This document shows, piece after piece, positions 8,807 to 17,664 of a stretch of 64,000 nucleotides of DNA; position 1 is the stretch's first letter, and each line of letters starts with the position of its first letter. Under the pieces are notes generated by a model. The model was not told the DNA's origin. It did not search any database and worked only from the letters and a program-made list of their open reading frames with translations. The DNA comes from Actinomyces oris (GTDB taxonomy: Bacteria > Actinomycetota > Actinomycetes > Actinomycetales > Actinomycetaceae), in the NCBI RefSeq assembly GCF_001553935.1, contig NZ_CP014232.1, positions 1,054,001 to 1,118,000 of the forward strand. Reading direction: 5' to 3'. The translations under genes were made by a program, and so were the position numbers.

Positions 8807-9436
8807 TCAGCGCGACCCTAATGACGGCGGCTTCATCGGTGCGCCCTGAGGAGCGCCCAGACCAGGCGTCGATCTTCTCCCTTTATTTCCAGGCACATTA
8901 TTGCGGTTCACATTCTGGCGAGCCTGAGGAATACCATCAACGTGCTTCAGCGGCCCGGAAAGTGCCGGCTTCGGCATGCCGGGATTCATGCCACGAGGAG
9001 TTCTGGGGTTCAAATTTGGGCCGCCAATCTTTTGGCTGCGACCACGGAGGATATCGCCGAGACTTGATAGCCCCTTCATTAAGGAACTAGGATTATTCGC
9101 GCTGATACTTACTTGGACGCTGCCATCTCCTCCGATATTGGCAGCAATATTCAGTCCCTGCTGAAGAAGGCCTGCCTGAATTTTTGTGAACAGCGATCTG
9201 CTCATCCCTTTGGCGCCCATGCCGCGCCCGAGCGGAGCTTGCTTCCGGGAAAGCGAAATTGTTCCGTTACTGATGGAGTTTGCGTTCGCCAGCATCGCCC
9301 CTTTATGTCCGAGTCCGGCAATGTTGTGAAGGCTTGAAGGAGTCAACTGGCCAATACGGGCGAGCAGCTGGGGCGCCCCTCTGACCATCCTGATGGTGAC
9401 ATCCACGGATGCTTTGGCTGTGTCATCTGCGAGCAT
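8807..9436 (-). CDS. Unknown T4SS-locus protein between toxin and coupling ATPase
   Basis: 209 residues, not recognised. Residues 1-130 look folded (ASVDVTIRMVRGAPQLLARIG, then a helix-rich part with FTKIQAGLLQQGLNIA); the last 80 residues are Pro/Gly/Arg/Asn-rich and basic (NPRTPRGMNPGMPKP...KPPSLGSR). No signal peptide or membrane segment. It is 40 bp upstream of the VirD4 gene in the same direction and 178 bp after the toxin gene. In other Gram-positive systems small proteins at this place (PcfB/DUF3801 type) help the coupling protein, but I see no convincing sequence match. A substrate adaptor or chaperone role is only a positional inference. Confidence 0.75.
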   Translation of the reverse strand: MLADDTAKASVDVTIRMVRGAPQLLARIGQLTPSSLHNIAGLGHKGAMLANANSISNGTISLSRKQAPLGRGMGAKGMSRSLFTKIQAGLLQQGLNIAANIGGDGSVQVSISANNPSSLMKGLSSLGDILRGRSQKIGGPNLNPRTPRGMNPGMPKPALSGPLKHVDGIPQARQNVNRNNVPGNKGRRSTPGLGAPQGAPMKPPSLGSR

Positions 9437-9614
9437 AACAACCTCTACTAATGGTGACGGAACAGAATGTGCTGGTATTGGTAGGCCGTTATTTTAATAT
9501 TTTCTGGTCGCCTTTCGTAATTCTTGGGCTCAGTTCAGTTATGTTACTTCACTCGTTGACACCGGGGCTGTGAATTGACCTAGGTGAACGCTGTCGTCGA
9601 TCCGGAGAATAGGC

Positions 9615-11891
9615 TTATCGGCGTGGGTGGTGGGTGCGGGTGGGGGCTTGGGTGGGTTGGCGTTGCTGGTTGTTCTGGCGGAGCTTGTCGAGCTTGGAGG
9701 AGATGCCGGCTATGGCACCGTCTCGTTGGGAGTCGCCGGTGGGGGCCTTGCGGGCCTTGATCGGGTCCTGGGACGCCGCGCGTGCGCCAGAGGCGGTGGC
9801 ACCGGCCGAGCGCGACGCCGAACGAGACGCGGACCGAGACCCGGAACGGGACGCGGAGCCGGGCGTTGTCCTGGGCGTGGTGTTGGTGCCGCGCCCACCA
9901 GCACGACGACTGGGGGTGTCCCCCGCGGTGGGCCCACCAACGCGGCCACTGGTGCTACGGCCGGGGGTGCTGTCTCCTGCGGTGCGAGCGGTGGTGCTGC
10001 GCTGGGGCGCCGGCTGTGCCGGCCCGGCTGGGGTCTGGGGCCCGGCTTGGGGTCCTGGCCGGGCCGGGGCAGGAGGTGTGCCTGTTCCCTGGCCGGCCCG
10101 CATACGCGAGGGGGCCTCAGGCCAGGCGTTGGCCCCCGGGGCACCTGAGGTGCCCGCCCCAGCAGCACCCCGACCCGGCACACCCGACCGACCAGACCGG
10201 CTCGGCTGAACCGGTCGGCCCGGCTGGCCCGGCTGAACCGGTCGGCTCGGCTGAACCGGCTGCCCTGACCGTGCTGGCCGGCCCGGTTGGCCTGGCTGGT
10301 TCTGCTGGGCCGACCTACCCGGCTGACCACTCGGCCGGCCTGGTTGGCTATGCCGACCTGGCTGTCCCGGCTGGCCTGGCTGAACTGGCCTGCCCGGCTG
10401 ACCTGGTTGGGTTGGTTGCTTGGGGGTTGTGGGCGAGGCAGCCCGCTGCGAGCGGGCCGGCGGTTCCGCAGACACCGGCGGCGCAGAAGGCGGCGTGGTC
10501 CGCCCGGCCCCAGGCGCCTGCGCCTGGGTAGGCCCGCTCGGTGTGCCCCCATCGGGTGCACCCGCGTTCGGGGCACTGCGACCAGGCCCGCCCGGCGCGC
10601 GCCCGTCTGGGGTGCCCTTGTCTGGCCGGTTCTGCTCGGGGGCGCTCTGCTCAGGAGCGCTCACCTCTGGGGCTGCCCTGTCTGGGGCGTTCTGCTCAGG
10701 GGCGCTCCTGTCAGGGGCCGCCTTGTCTAAGGGGTTCCTGTCTGGGGCGTTGAGGTCGGGGGTTGGAGCCGACATGGAGGGCGAGGTGTCCGTGGGCCGG
10801 GCAACCGGCTCCACCGGAGCCGGCGCCTGCGGAGTCGAAACCGGCACCCCCGGGGCACCCCGATCGGGTACGCCCGTCTCCGGGGCATCCGTACCCAGTC
10901 CGTCTGGGGTTGGTGTGTCCAGCCCGTCTGGAGCGGGTGCATCTGGGGTGGGGGTGTCTGGGTGGTCTGGGGTGGGTCCTGGTGGTTGGGTCAGGGCCTG
11001 CCGCAGCTCATCACGGGTGAGGTCCTCCAGCCCACCATCACCGCCCAGGGCCTGGGCCAGACGATCAGACAGCACCTGAGGGGTCAGTGGGGGCCCGCGA
11101 GGGGAGACCGCCTCCCACTGCTCAGCCAGGCTCCGCGGCTCCAACGCCTCCAACCTCTCGTTCAGGTCCCTAGACAGCTTCGGGGAGTCAGTCAGCACCA
11201 CCCGCATCTGCAGCAACCGGTCCCCCTGACCCGCGTCCACCGCCGCCTGAGCCGCATCACGAATCAGCTCCCTAGGACCCTGAGCCGTCTGCGCCCCCAC
11301 CGCCGAGTTCGTCGCCCGGTCCCCCAGAGCCACCACACCCCCCACCAAGGAAGGCCCCTGCGGACCAGACAACAGCTGATCAGGATTGTGCAGCACCGCC
11401 AGCTCCTTCATCGCCAGAGAAGCCCACGACCCCGCCACATCCTCAGGAAACCCATGACGGTCTTTCAGATCCTTGGCGAGCTTCTTCTGGAACTTCTGGC
11501 GGATGGCGGTGTGGCTGGCTGGGGAGCGCTTGCGCTCGTCGAAGGTGGCCATACCAGCCAGGATCTCCTTGGCACTCATCAGGCTCAGAGCCGTGAACTG
11601 CCCATCAAGCTGACGCGTCATCTCCTGCGGCAACCCACTCGAGGACCGATTCTTCCCACCCGTGTGGTACGACACCACCACCGGGTCCACCTTGTCACAC
11701 CACTGGTCGGCCCCCACCTGGGCACCAGCCGTCCTCAAGGCGGCAGGCCCCTCCCACACCAGCACCGACTGGCCCCCAGCAGACCACGGGGTAAACATGT
11801 TCCCAGCCACCAGACCACCACCAGCACCCCGACCAGAACCCCGACCAGAGTCCCGGCCGGGAGCAGGCCGACGCGAGCCACCGCCGCTCAC
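9615..11891 (-). CDS. Ntox15-type nuclease toxin with long Pro/Gln-rich tail, putative T4SS effector
   Basis: 758 residues. Residues about 65-205 match the Ntox15 (Tox-43) polymorphic-toxin pattern: MTRQLDGQFTALSLMSAKE, a basic helix (IRQKFQKKLAKDLKDR), the catalytic-type HxxD as LHNPDQ (His168, Asp171), then ALGDRATNSAVGAQ near its end. Agrobacterium Tde1/Tde2 use this domain as DNases. No signal peptide is present. From about residue 300 the chain is repetitive Pro/Ala/Asp (TPDAPAPDGLDTP), then QPGQPGRP-type and SRSASRSASRS repeats, ending in the basic RTHHPRR. Toxin at the N terminus and a disordered Arg-rich C terminus suits the C-terminal signals of T4SS substrates. Its ATG overlaps the stop of the immunity gene (ATGA). 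Toxicity and secretion are inferred. Confidence 0.85.
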   Translation of the reverse strand: MSGGGSRRPAPGRDSGRGSGRGAGGGLVAGNMFTPWSAGGQSVLVWEGPAALRTAGAQVGADQWCDKVDPVVVSYHTGGKNRSSSGLPQEMTRQLDGQFTALSLMSAKEILAGMATFDERKRSPASHTAIRQKFQKKLAKDLKDRHGFPEDVAGSWASLAMKELAVLHNPDQLLSGPQGPSLVGGVVALGDRATNSAVGAQTAQGPRELIRDAAQAAVDAGQGDRLLQMRVVLTDSPKLSRDLNERLEALEPRSLAEQWEAVSPRGPPLTPQVLSDRLAQALGGDGGLEDLTRDELRQALTQPPGPTPDHPDTPTPDAPAPDGLDTPTPDGLGTDAPETGVPDRGAPGVPVSTPQAPAPVEPVARPTDTSPSMSAPTPDLNAPDRNPLDKAAPDRSAPEQNAPDRAAPEVSAPEQSAPEQNRPDKGTPDGRAPGGPGRSAPNAGAPDGGTPSGPTQAQAPGAGRTTPPSAPPVSAEPPARSQRAASPTTPKQPTQPGQPGRPVQPGQPGQPGRHSQPGRPSGQPGRSAQQNQPGQPGRPARSGQPVQPSRPVQPGQPGRPVQPSRSGRSGVPGRGAAGAGTSGAPGANAWPEAPSRMRAGQGTGTPPAPARPGPQAGPQTPAGPAQPAPQRSTTARTAGDSTPGRSTSGRVGGPTAGDTPSRRAGGRGTNTTPRTTPGSASRSGSRSASRSASRSAGATASGARAASQDPIKARKAPTGDSQRDGAIAGISSKLDKLRQNNQQRQPTQAPTRTHHPRR

Positions 11892-12775
11892 AACCCACCC
11901 CCAAAACCACCAGGACCAGCAGGACCACCCGGGCCACCAGGACCATCCTGGCTGTCGGGGCCACTGTGGGGGTCAGAGTCGCCGGGGGTGCTTGCGCCAC
12001 CACCGGACGTGTCTGTGTTTGTGCTGTTGGGTATGGCGCCTTGGTCGATGAGGAACTGGGTGGCGGCCCCTCCCCAGGCAGCCATGAGATCCACGCCCAG
12101 GTACCTGGGCGTGGACTGCGCCAGCCCCACCAGGTAGGGCACAGCCTTCTGCACACTCAACCGATCCCCACGGATCTGGCCACCAAAGCTCAACGGCGGC
12201 ACAAACCCGAATACCTCGTCAGCACCCGGCACCCCCAGACGCTCAATCCCCTCCACAGCCAAAGGCCGCCCCGACACCTCATCGTCATACACATCCTCAA
12301 GCGGGCTGGTGAAAACAGTGCAGCCGCTGCGCTCCCTGACAACCGGATCAGTCATGTTCTCCGCCTCATTGGCATTCGGGGAGATCTCACCATTGATGAC
12401 GTCGATGTCCACGGCCGGCCCGGAGATCTCCCCCCACAGAAGCATGTACCCCAGGGCGGTACGTGCCACGCAGTGCCAGCGCTGGGGTGGGAACGGCAGC
12501 TCGATCCCCTCCAGCCAGGCGTCCACCACCGGCGCCCACTCAACAGGATCCGTGATCCAGGAGCGTCCCTGCCCAAAACCATCAAACCCGAAACGCCTCC
12601 AGATATACAGAACCGACTCAGGAAACACGCCCCCAAACCGCTCAAAGTACTCCTCCGGCACCACCCGACCCACACCCAAAGGAGGCATATTGTGGTAGCC
12701 CAGCAGCCCTTCCCGGATACGCTCCTCAATCCACTCCGGACCCCACTCAAGATTCTCAGCCCTGGCAAAACCCAT
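11888..12775 (-). CDS. Single-module GAD-like/DUF1851 immunity protein
   Basis: 295 residues. It begins with a short acidic lead (ENLEWGPEWIEERIREG), then a GAD-like domain (VVPEEYFERFGGVFPESVLY, WRRFGFDGFGQGRSW, DPVEWAPVVDAWLEGIE, ALGYMLLWGE) and a DUF1851-type C-terminal half (GADEVFGFVPPLSFGGQ, LSVQKAVPYLVGLAQSTPRYLG). GAD-like plus DUF1851 is the architecture of Tdi1, which neutralises the Ntox15 DNase Tde1 in Agrobacterium. It ends in a Gly/Pro tail. The stop overlaps the toxin start by ATGA, so immunity is made before and coupled to toxin. It is nearly a copy of each unit of the upstream poly-immunity gene. Confidence 0.9.
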   Translation of the reverse strand: MGFARAENLEWGPEWIEERIREGLLGYHNMPPLGVGRVVPEEYFERFGGVFPESVLYIWRRFGFDGFGQGRSWITDPVEWAPVVDAWLEGIELPFPPQRWHCVARTALGYMLLWGEISGPAVDIDVINGEISPNANEAENMTDPVVRERSGCTVFTSPLEDVYDDEVSGRPLAVEGIERLGVPGADEVFGFVPPLSFGGQIRGDRLSVQKAVPYLVGLAQSTPRYLGVDLMAAWGGAATQFLIDQGAIPNSTNTDTSGGGASTPGDSDPHSGPDSQDGPGGPGGPAGPGGFGGGL

Positions 12776-15390
12776 GACCTACATCCTTTCCCTAGTCAGC
12801 AAACCATCTAGAATATTCATCGCAACACACACCACAGCCACCGCCGCTCACAACCCACCCCCAAAACCACCAGCACCAGCAGGACCACCCGGGCCACCAG
12901 GGCCATCCTGGCCGTCGGGGTCACCGGAGGTGTCTGTGCTTGTGCTGTTGGGTATGGCTCCTTGGTCGATGAGGAACTGGGTGGCGGCCCCGCCCCAGGC
13001 AGCCATGAGATCCACGCCCAGGTACCTGGGCGTGGACTGCGCCAGCCCCACCAGATAGGGCACAGCCTTCTGCACACTCAACCGATCCGCACTGATCTGG
13101 CCACCAAAGCTCAACGGCGGAACGAACCCCAGCACCTCGTCAGCCCCAGGCACCCCCAGACGCTCAATCCCCTCCACAGCCAAAGGCCGACCCGTCACCT
13201 CATCCTCATCCAGGTCCTCAGTCGGGCTGGTGAAGGTAGTGCAGCCGCTGCGCTCCCTGACCACCGGATCAGTCATCTTCTGCGCCTCAGAGGCATTGGG
13301 GTAGATGGCCCCGTCAATGACGTCGACCTTCAGCGCAGGCCCGGAGATCTCCCCCCACAGACGCATGGTGCCCAGGGTCGTGCGTGCCACGCAGTGCCAG
13401 CGCTGAGGAGGGAAAGGCAGCTCGATCCCCTCCAGCCAGGCGTCCACCACCGGCGCCCACTGAACCGGATCGGTGATCCAGGAGCGGCCCTGCCCAAAAC
13501 CATCAAACCCGAAACGCCTCCAGATATACAAAACAGACTCAGGAAACACACCCCCAAACCGCTCAAAGTACTCCTCCGGCACCACCCGACCCACACCCAA
13601 AGGAGGCATGCCCTGATAGTCAAGCAGATCCTCCTGAATCTGCTGCTCAATCCACTCCGGACCCCACTCAAGATCCTCATCCCTCACAAAACCAACAGAA
13701 TTACCCTGGCCACCAAGCCCATTGAGACCATCCTGGCCACGGAGGTCGCCAGAGGCGTCTGTGCTGTTGGGTATGGTTTCTTGGTCGGCGAAAAACTGGG
13801 TGGCCGCCCCAGCCCAGAAAGTGATGAGATCGACCCCCAGGTACCTGGGCGTGGACTGCGCCAGCCCCACCAGGTAAGGCACAGCCTTGTGCACACTCAA
13901 CCGATCCGCGCTGACCTGGTCGCCGGAATTCAACGGCGGCACGAACCCGAACACCTCGTCAGCCCCAGGCACCCCCAGACGCTCAATCCCCTCCACAACC
14001 AAAGGCCGACCCGTCACCCCATCCATTCCATGATCCATAAGCGGACGGGTGAAAATATTACAGCCCATGCTCTGCCTGAGAACCGAATCAGCCATGTCCC
14101 TAGAAGCCAACGAGTCCGGGCAGATCTCCCCGGAGATGACGTCAACATGCAGTGCGGGGCCGGAAATCTCACCCCACAGAAGCATGCACCCCAGGGTGGT
14201 ACGTGCTACGCAGTGCCAGCGCTGAGGCGGGAACGGCAGCTCAACACCCTCCAACCAGGCCTCCACCACCGGAGCCCACTCAACCGGATCCGTGATCCAC
14301 GATCTCCCCTGCCCAAAACCATCAAACCCGAAACGCCTCCAGATATACAAAACCGACTCAGGAAACACACCCCCAAACCGCTCAAAGTATTCCTCCGGCA
14401 TCACCCGACCCACACCCAAAGGAGGCATGTTATGAAAGTCGAGTAACTCCTCCTGGATCTGCTGCTCGATCCACTCCGGACCCCACTCAAAATCGTCATC
14501 TTTAGCAAAACCAACAGCACCATCCTGGCCACCAAGCCCAGTGGAACCACCATGGCCACCAGGACTTCCAAGGTCTTCGAGGTCGCCGGGGGTGTTGGGA
14601 GTGCTTGCACCACCGGACGTGTCTGTGTTTGTGCTGTTGGCAGGTATGGCTCCTTGGTCGATGAGGAACTGCGTGGCCGCCCCGCCCCAGGCAGCCATGA
14701 GATCGACCCCCAGGTACCTGGGTGTGGACTGCGCCAGGCCCAGCAGGTAGGGCACAGCCTTCTGCACACTCAACCGATCGGCGCTCACCTGGCCACCAAA
14801 GCTCAACGCAGGCACAAACCCCAGCACCTCGTCAGCCCCAGGCACCCCCAGACGCTCAATCCCCTCCACAGCCAAAGACCGACCCGTCACCTCATCCTCA
14901 TCAAAATCAACGAGCGGATCGGTGAAGGTGATGCAGCCGCTACGCTCCCTGACCACCGGATCCGTCATATCCTCAGCAGCAGAGGCGTTGGGATAGATGG
15001 CCCCGTCGATGACGTCGACCTTCAGTGCCGGCCCGGAGATCTCACCCCACAGACGCATGGTGCCCAAGGCAGTGCGCGTCAGGCAGTGCCAGCGCTGAGC
15101 CGGGAAGGGCAGCTCGATCCCCTCCAGCCAGGCATCCACCACCGGGGCCCACTCAACCGGATCCGTGATCCACGAGCGCCCCTGCCCAAAACCATCAAAC
15201 CCGAAACGCCTCCAGATATACAAAACCGACTCAGGAAACACACCCCCAAACCGCTCAAAGTACCCCTCCGGCACCACCCGACCCACACCCAAAGGAGGCA
15301 TCGGATCCACCGACTCAATCATGTCCTCCCGGATACGCTCCTCGATCCACTCCGGACCCCACTCAAGATCCTCATCCCTCACAAAACCGG
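11888..15390 (-). repeat. Four ~0.85-kb tandem coding repeats of the immunity module
   Basis: Units at about 15390-14515, 14514-13695, 13694-12848 (all within one gene) and 12775-11888 (separate gene). Long DNA stretches are nearly identical, for example the part coding WRRFGFDGFGQGRSWITDP in all four, and the Gly/Pro-rich 3' ends at 11889 and 12849. Divergence is concentrated in the middle loop after the LWGEISGPA strand and in the Gly-rich linkers, a pattern suggesting duplication with gene conversion or diversifying selection. Confidence 0.9.
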
Positions 15391-16369
15391 AAAGTTCCGC
15401 ACGTTGCCCCGACGAGGAAATGGAAGGTACTTCAACATCATCGTATGCCACAAAGGCATCGGGGAAACTACTCTGTGCGTCATCGTGCCCCACGGTATTC
15501 TCTCCCATTCCTGGCAAACCAAACACTGAAAGGTCCATCCGGAATGCAGAGCCCGGGACACCCTCTCCCACATTACTCGGATCAGCCTCACTGTCAGCTC
15601 CAGCAGCACCAGGGTCAATGTCAGAATCATTACTCTTGTGGCCATCGACACCCAGCAGGGAAGAGTAGTCGATAATGCTAGACGGAGTCGACTTGGACGT
15701 GGGCTCACTCGGAACAGAGGTATGGGATAGGCGACCCGGATCTTCATATAGTCGCTCATCGCCATCAGGCGATACGGATTGTGGAGACAAAACCCGATAC
15801 GGTGACGAGGCGCTTTGAGCTACGCGAGTTCGCTTCGGATAGATTCGTGGAGGCTGCGAATCCATCTCATAGGCGCCGTCGTTATGTGAAAATTCGGGAC
15901 CACCTTCACCTTCGTCAATATTCGACACTCGCGAGTTGAACGGACTGTCCCCCTCAAGCTCTGCCACGAACGGAGATTGACGTGAGTAAGCGACCGAATC
16001 GACAGAGCCACCGATCTCTGACACCAACGAATTCTCACTCGTTGAAGCACCTTCCTCTGGCTGCAGGGCTGGAGGCTCAACATCTCCCGCCACTGTCAGA
16101 TCTGAGGCGAACAGCTCATTATACTCTTGGACAACCAACGTTTCATCAAGTAGCGTCACTGCGCCGAAGGCGTCGACAGAAATGTACTGCGTTCCGTTCT
16201 CGTCGACGGCCGCTACAGTGACGCTGCTCCCCTTCTTTGCGGCAATCGACGCAACGAGACGCAGAAGCTCTTCACGTGCTTGGAATACGCTCCCGGCATT
16301 GACACGCTGTTCTCCCCCTTCACCGGAAAGTTGGCCACTTCCGTCGGGATTCACCGTGATCGTAATCAT
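12848..16369 (-). CDS. Poly-immunity protein: three tandem GAD-like/DUF1851 modules
   Basis: 1173 residues. Residues 1-75 form a beta-rich head (MITITVNPDGSGQLSGEGGE...VTVAAVDENGTQYISVDAFG) of unknown type; residues about 80-325 are acidic, Ser-rich and probably disordered. Three full immunity modules follow, starting near residues 327, 619 and 892, each opening with (D/E)-D-x-EWGPEWIE and containing GVGRV, RFGGVFPES, RSWITDP, LWGEISGPA and the LGVDL end. Gly/Pro/Ser-rich linkers separate them. No signal or membrane segment, so cytoplasmic. First gene of the toxin cassette, 72 bp before the single-module copy. Multi-valency suggests protection against several toxin variants or strong titration; that is inference. 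Confidence 0.88.
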   Translation of the reverse strand: MITITVNPDGSGQLSGEGGEQRVNAGSVFQAREELLRLVASIAAKKGSSVTVAAVDENGTQYISVDAFGAVTLLDETLVVQEYNELFASDLTVAGDVEPPALQPEEGASTSENSLVSEIGGSVDSVAYSRQSPFVAELEGDSPFNSRVSNIDEGEGGPEFSHNDGAYEMDSQPPRIYPKRTRVAQSASSPYRVLSPQSVSPDGDERLYEDPGRLSHTSVPSEPTSKSTPSSIIDYSSLLGVDGHKSNDSDIDPGAAGADSEADPSNVGEGVPGSAFRMDLSVFGLPGMGENTVGHDDAQSSFPDAFVAYDDVEVPSISSSGQRAELSGFVRDEDLEWGPEWIEERIREDMIESVDPMPPLGVGRVVPEGYFERFGGVFPESVLYIWRRFGFDGFGQGRSWITDPVEWAPVVDAWLEGIELPFPAQRWHCLTRTALGTMRLWGEISGPALKVDVIDGAIYPNASAAEDMTDPVVRERSGCITFTDPLVDFDEDEVTGRSLAVEGIERLGVPGADEVLGFVPALSFGGQVSADRLSVQKAVPYLLGLAQSTPRYLGVDLMAAWGGAATQFLIDQGAIPANSTNTDTSGGASTPNTPGDLEDLGSPGGHGGSTGLGGQDGAVGFAKDDDFEWGPEWIEQQIQEELLDFHNMPPLGVGRVMPEEYFERFGGVFPESVLYIWRRFGFDGFGQGRSWITDPVEWAPVVEAWLEGVELPFPPQRWHCVARTTLGCMLLWGEISGPALHVDVISGEICPDSLASRDMADSVLRQSMGCNIFTRPLMDHGMDGVTGRPLVVEGIERLGVPGADEVFGFVPPLNSGDQVSADRLSVHKAVPYLVGLAQSTPRYLGVDLITFWAGAATQFFADQETIPNSTDASGDLRGQDGLNGLGGQGNSVGFVRDEDLEWGPEWIEQQIQEDLLDYQGMPPLGVGRVVPEEYFERFGGVFPESVLYIWRRFGFDGFGQGRSWITDPVQWAPVVDAWLEGIELPFPPQRWHCVARTTLGTMRLWGEISGPALKVDVIDGAIYPNASEAQKMTDPVVRERSGCTTFTSPTEDLDEDEVTGRPLAVEGIERLGVPGADEVLGFVPPLSFGGQISADRLSVQKAVPYLVGLAQSTPRYLGVDLMAAWGGAATQFLIDQGAIPNSTSTDTSGDPDGQDGPGGPGGPAGAGGFGGGL

Positions 16370-16517
16370 GAGGACTCACCTTTCACCGCACCGCGCTAGT
16401 CACTCCAACCCTAACGCATTTCAGAGGGGGATTGCCGCGGCAAGAAAACGCAGATCGCCTTCCAACCTCATTATTATTCTTCCCGAACCGACCGCTGCAT
16501 ACGCGCACTGATTTTTT

Positions 16518-16781
16518 TTACTTGTCTTGGTCTGCATCATCAGACACCTCAGGACCCTTTGACGCCACGATCTTTACAAACGGAGCCATCCCTAAAACTC
16601 CAACTCCTCCAACCAGAAACCGCGGCCAGTCTCCAGCCGCTCTCCCCACAACATACGTAGCAAGTAGGTAGACAACCAAATAGGCCAGCAACCATCGGAA
16701 GCACCGAGATGCAGGTTGGTGAGATGTCAGTAGAGTTGCATAGAAATCAATTTTGCTTCTGAAAGAACTCATTGCATACAT
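16518..16781 (-). CDS. Small two-helix membrane protein of the T4SS block
   Basis: 87 residues. Two hydrophobic helices (FRWLLAYLVVYLLATYVVG and FLVGGVGVLGMAPFVKIV) separated by a short charged turn, with an acidic C terminus (VSDDADQDK). Starts 9 bp after the VirB6-like gene stop, same direction, hence translationally linked to the secretion genes. Not recognised. Candidates are a small T4SS inner-membrane subunit or an accessory of the toxin cassette that follows 148 bp later. Confidence 0.7.
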   Translation of the reverse strand: MYAMSSFRSKIDFYATLLTSHQPASRCFRWLLAYLVVYLLATYVVGRAAGDWPRFLVGGVGVLGMAPFVKIVASKGPEVSDDADQDK

Positions 16782-16790
16782 TCACTGTTC

Positions 16791-17609
16791 TCACTGACCA
16801 ACCAGCGCTTTGGCCACCTTACCGCTGCTCATCACAAGCATTATCAAGAGCACTGGCGCCAAAAGGAACGTCGCATAATTCTGAACGATCCACCCACTCA
16901 GAGAATCGTCAGGCTCACCGACATTAATCGCATTTACCACAGGTAGGTACGAATAGATTTTAGTCGCCAGCATTAATGTGGCAGCTTGCATCGAGACGGC
17001 GGCATACTTTTGAAGGTATCCGATACCCATCGACTTCGTGTCCGGGTGCCCCAGGAACGCAATCGGCAATGATGCGAATGCGGTCATAATGTATAGCTCA
17101 ATAAAGCGCAGCACCACCATGAGCTTAACAACTAGGACGGCAGCCATTGCGACAATGAATGGAATAATGAGCAGCATCACCATTCCCGCCTTGTCCATCA
17201 TCTCTGCATTGGACACTTTATCGGAAATGTCAGGAAGCTGCGGTAACGACTTTTGAGCCGCTTCTATATTTTTAGCGACACTCTGAACGACCTGATTAAT
17301 TGCATCAAGAAACATCATGGCGTTCTGGGCAGCCCACACAAGGAGCACTGACTTAAACATCGTGGCCGCAATAATTTTAACGCCGAGCTGCTGGTCCGCT
17401 TCGATTCGGCTGGCATTCCTCGCCAACTCTAGCACCAGTAGCATCGAAATGATCACAGACGCTACCGGCTTGATGCCTGTGTTGTGCAATGACGTGACAA
17501 CATTGTATGTTTCATTGCTGTACTCCGATAGCGTCTGTTTAAGTCCTGTTGCCTCACTTGTGTCGAACTCAAACAGCTTTTTAAACATGTAGATTATCAT
17601 GTCATCCAT
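16791..17609 (-). CDS. VirB6/TrbL-like polytopic T4SS channel protein
   Basis: 272 residues with about five or six membrane helices (VASVIISMLLVLELA, MFKSVLLVWAAQNAMMFLDAI, VMLLIIPFIVAMAAVLVVKLMVVL, TAFASLPIAFLG, FLLAPVLLIMLVM). Shape, length and the central long helix followed by RFIELYIMTAFASLPIAF resemble VirB6/TrbL-type proteins of Gram-positive conjugation systems (CD0411-like). It would form part of the inner-membrane channel. Start ATG 17609 or the ATG two codons on; the longer frame is used. Sequence identity to VirB6 is always weak, so the call rests on topology and neighbours. Confidence 0.8.
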   Translation of the reverse strand: MDDMIIYMFKKLFEFDTSEATGLKQTLSEYSNETYNVVTSLHNTGIKPVASVIISMLLVLELARNASRIEADQQLGVKIIAATMFKSVLLVWAAQNAMMFLDAINQVVQSVAKNIEAAQKSLPQLPDISDKVSNAEMMDKAGMVMLLIIPFIVAMAAVLVVKLMVVLRFIELYIMTAFASLPIAFLGHPDTKSMGIGYLQKYAAVSMQAATLMLATKIYSYLPVVNAINVGEPDDSLSGWIVQNYATFLLAPVLLIMLVMSSGKVAKALVGQ

Positions 17610-17664
17610 GGAAACTCTACCTCAACTTCATTTCGACGAACCTGACTTCCATTTGCATTATTGA

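Noticed and set aside
8807..9436. DUF3801/PcfB-family call for the gene before VirD4
   Set aside because: Place in the operon fits, but the sequence gives no convincing family pattern; left as unknown.
9700..10950. Possible CRISPR or intergenic tandem repeats
   Set aside because: The repeats are irregular, in frame and code Pro/Gln/Gly tracts of the toxin tail; there are no uniform spacers. No CRISPR array or cas gene is seen anywhere in the window.
12962..14446. Long rightward frames (494 and 325 aa) opposite the immunity genes
   Set aside because: They repeat because the immunity modules repeat; composition is His/Pro/Arg-rich and typical of antisense frames of GC-rich genes. The leftward frame has recognised domains.
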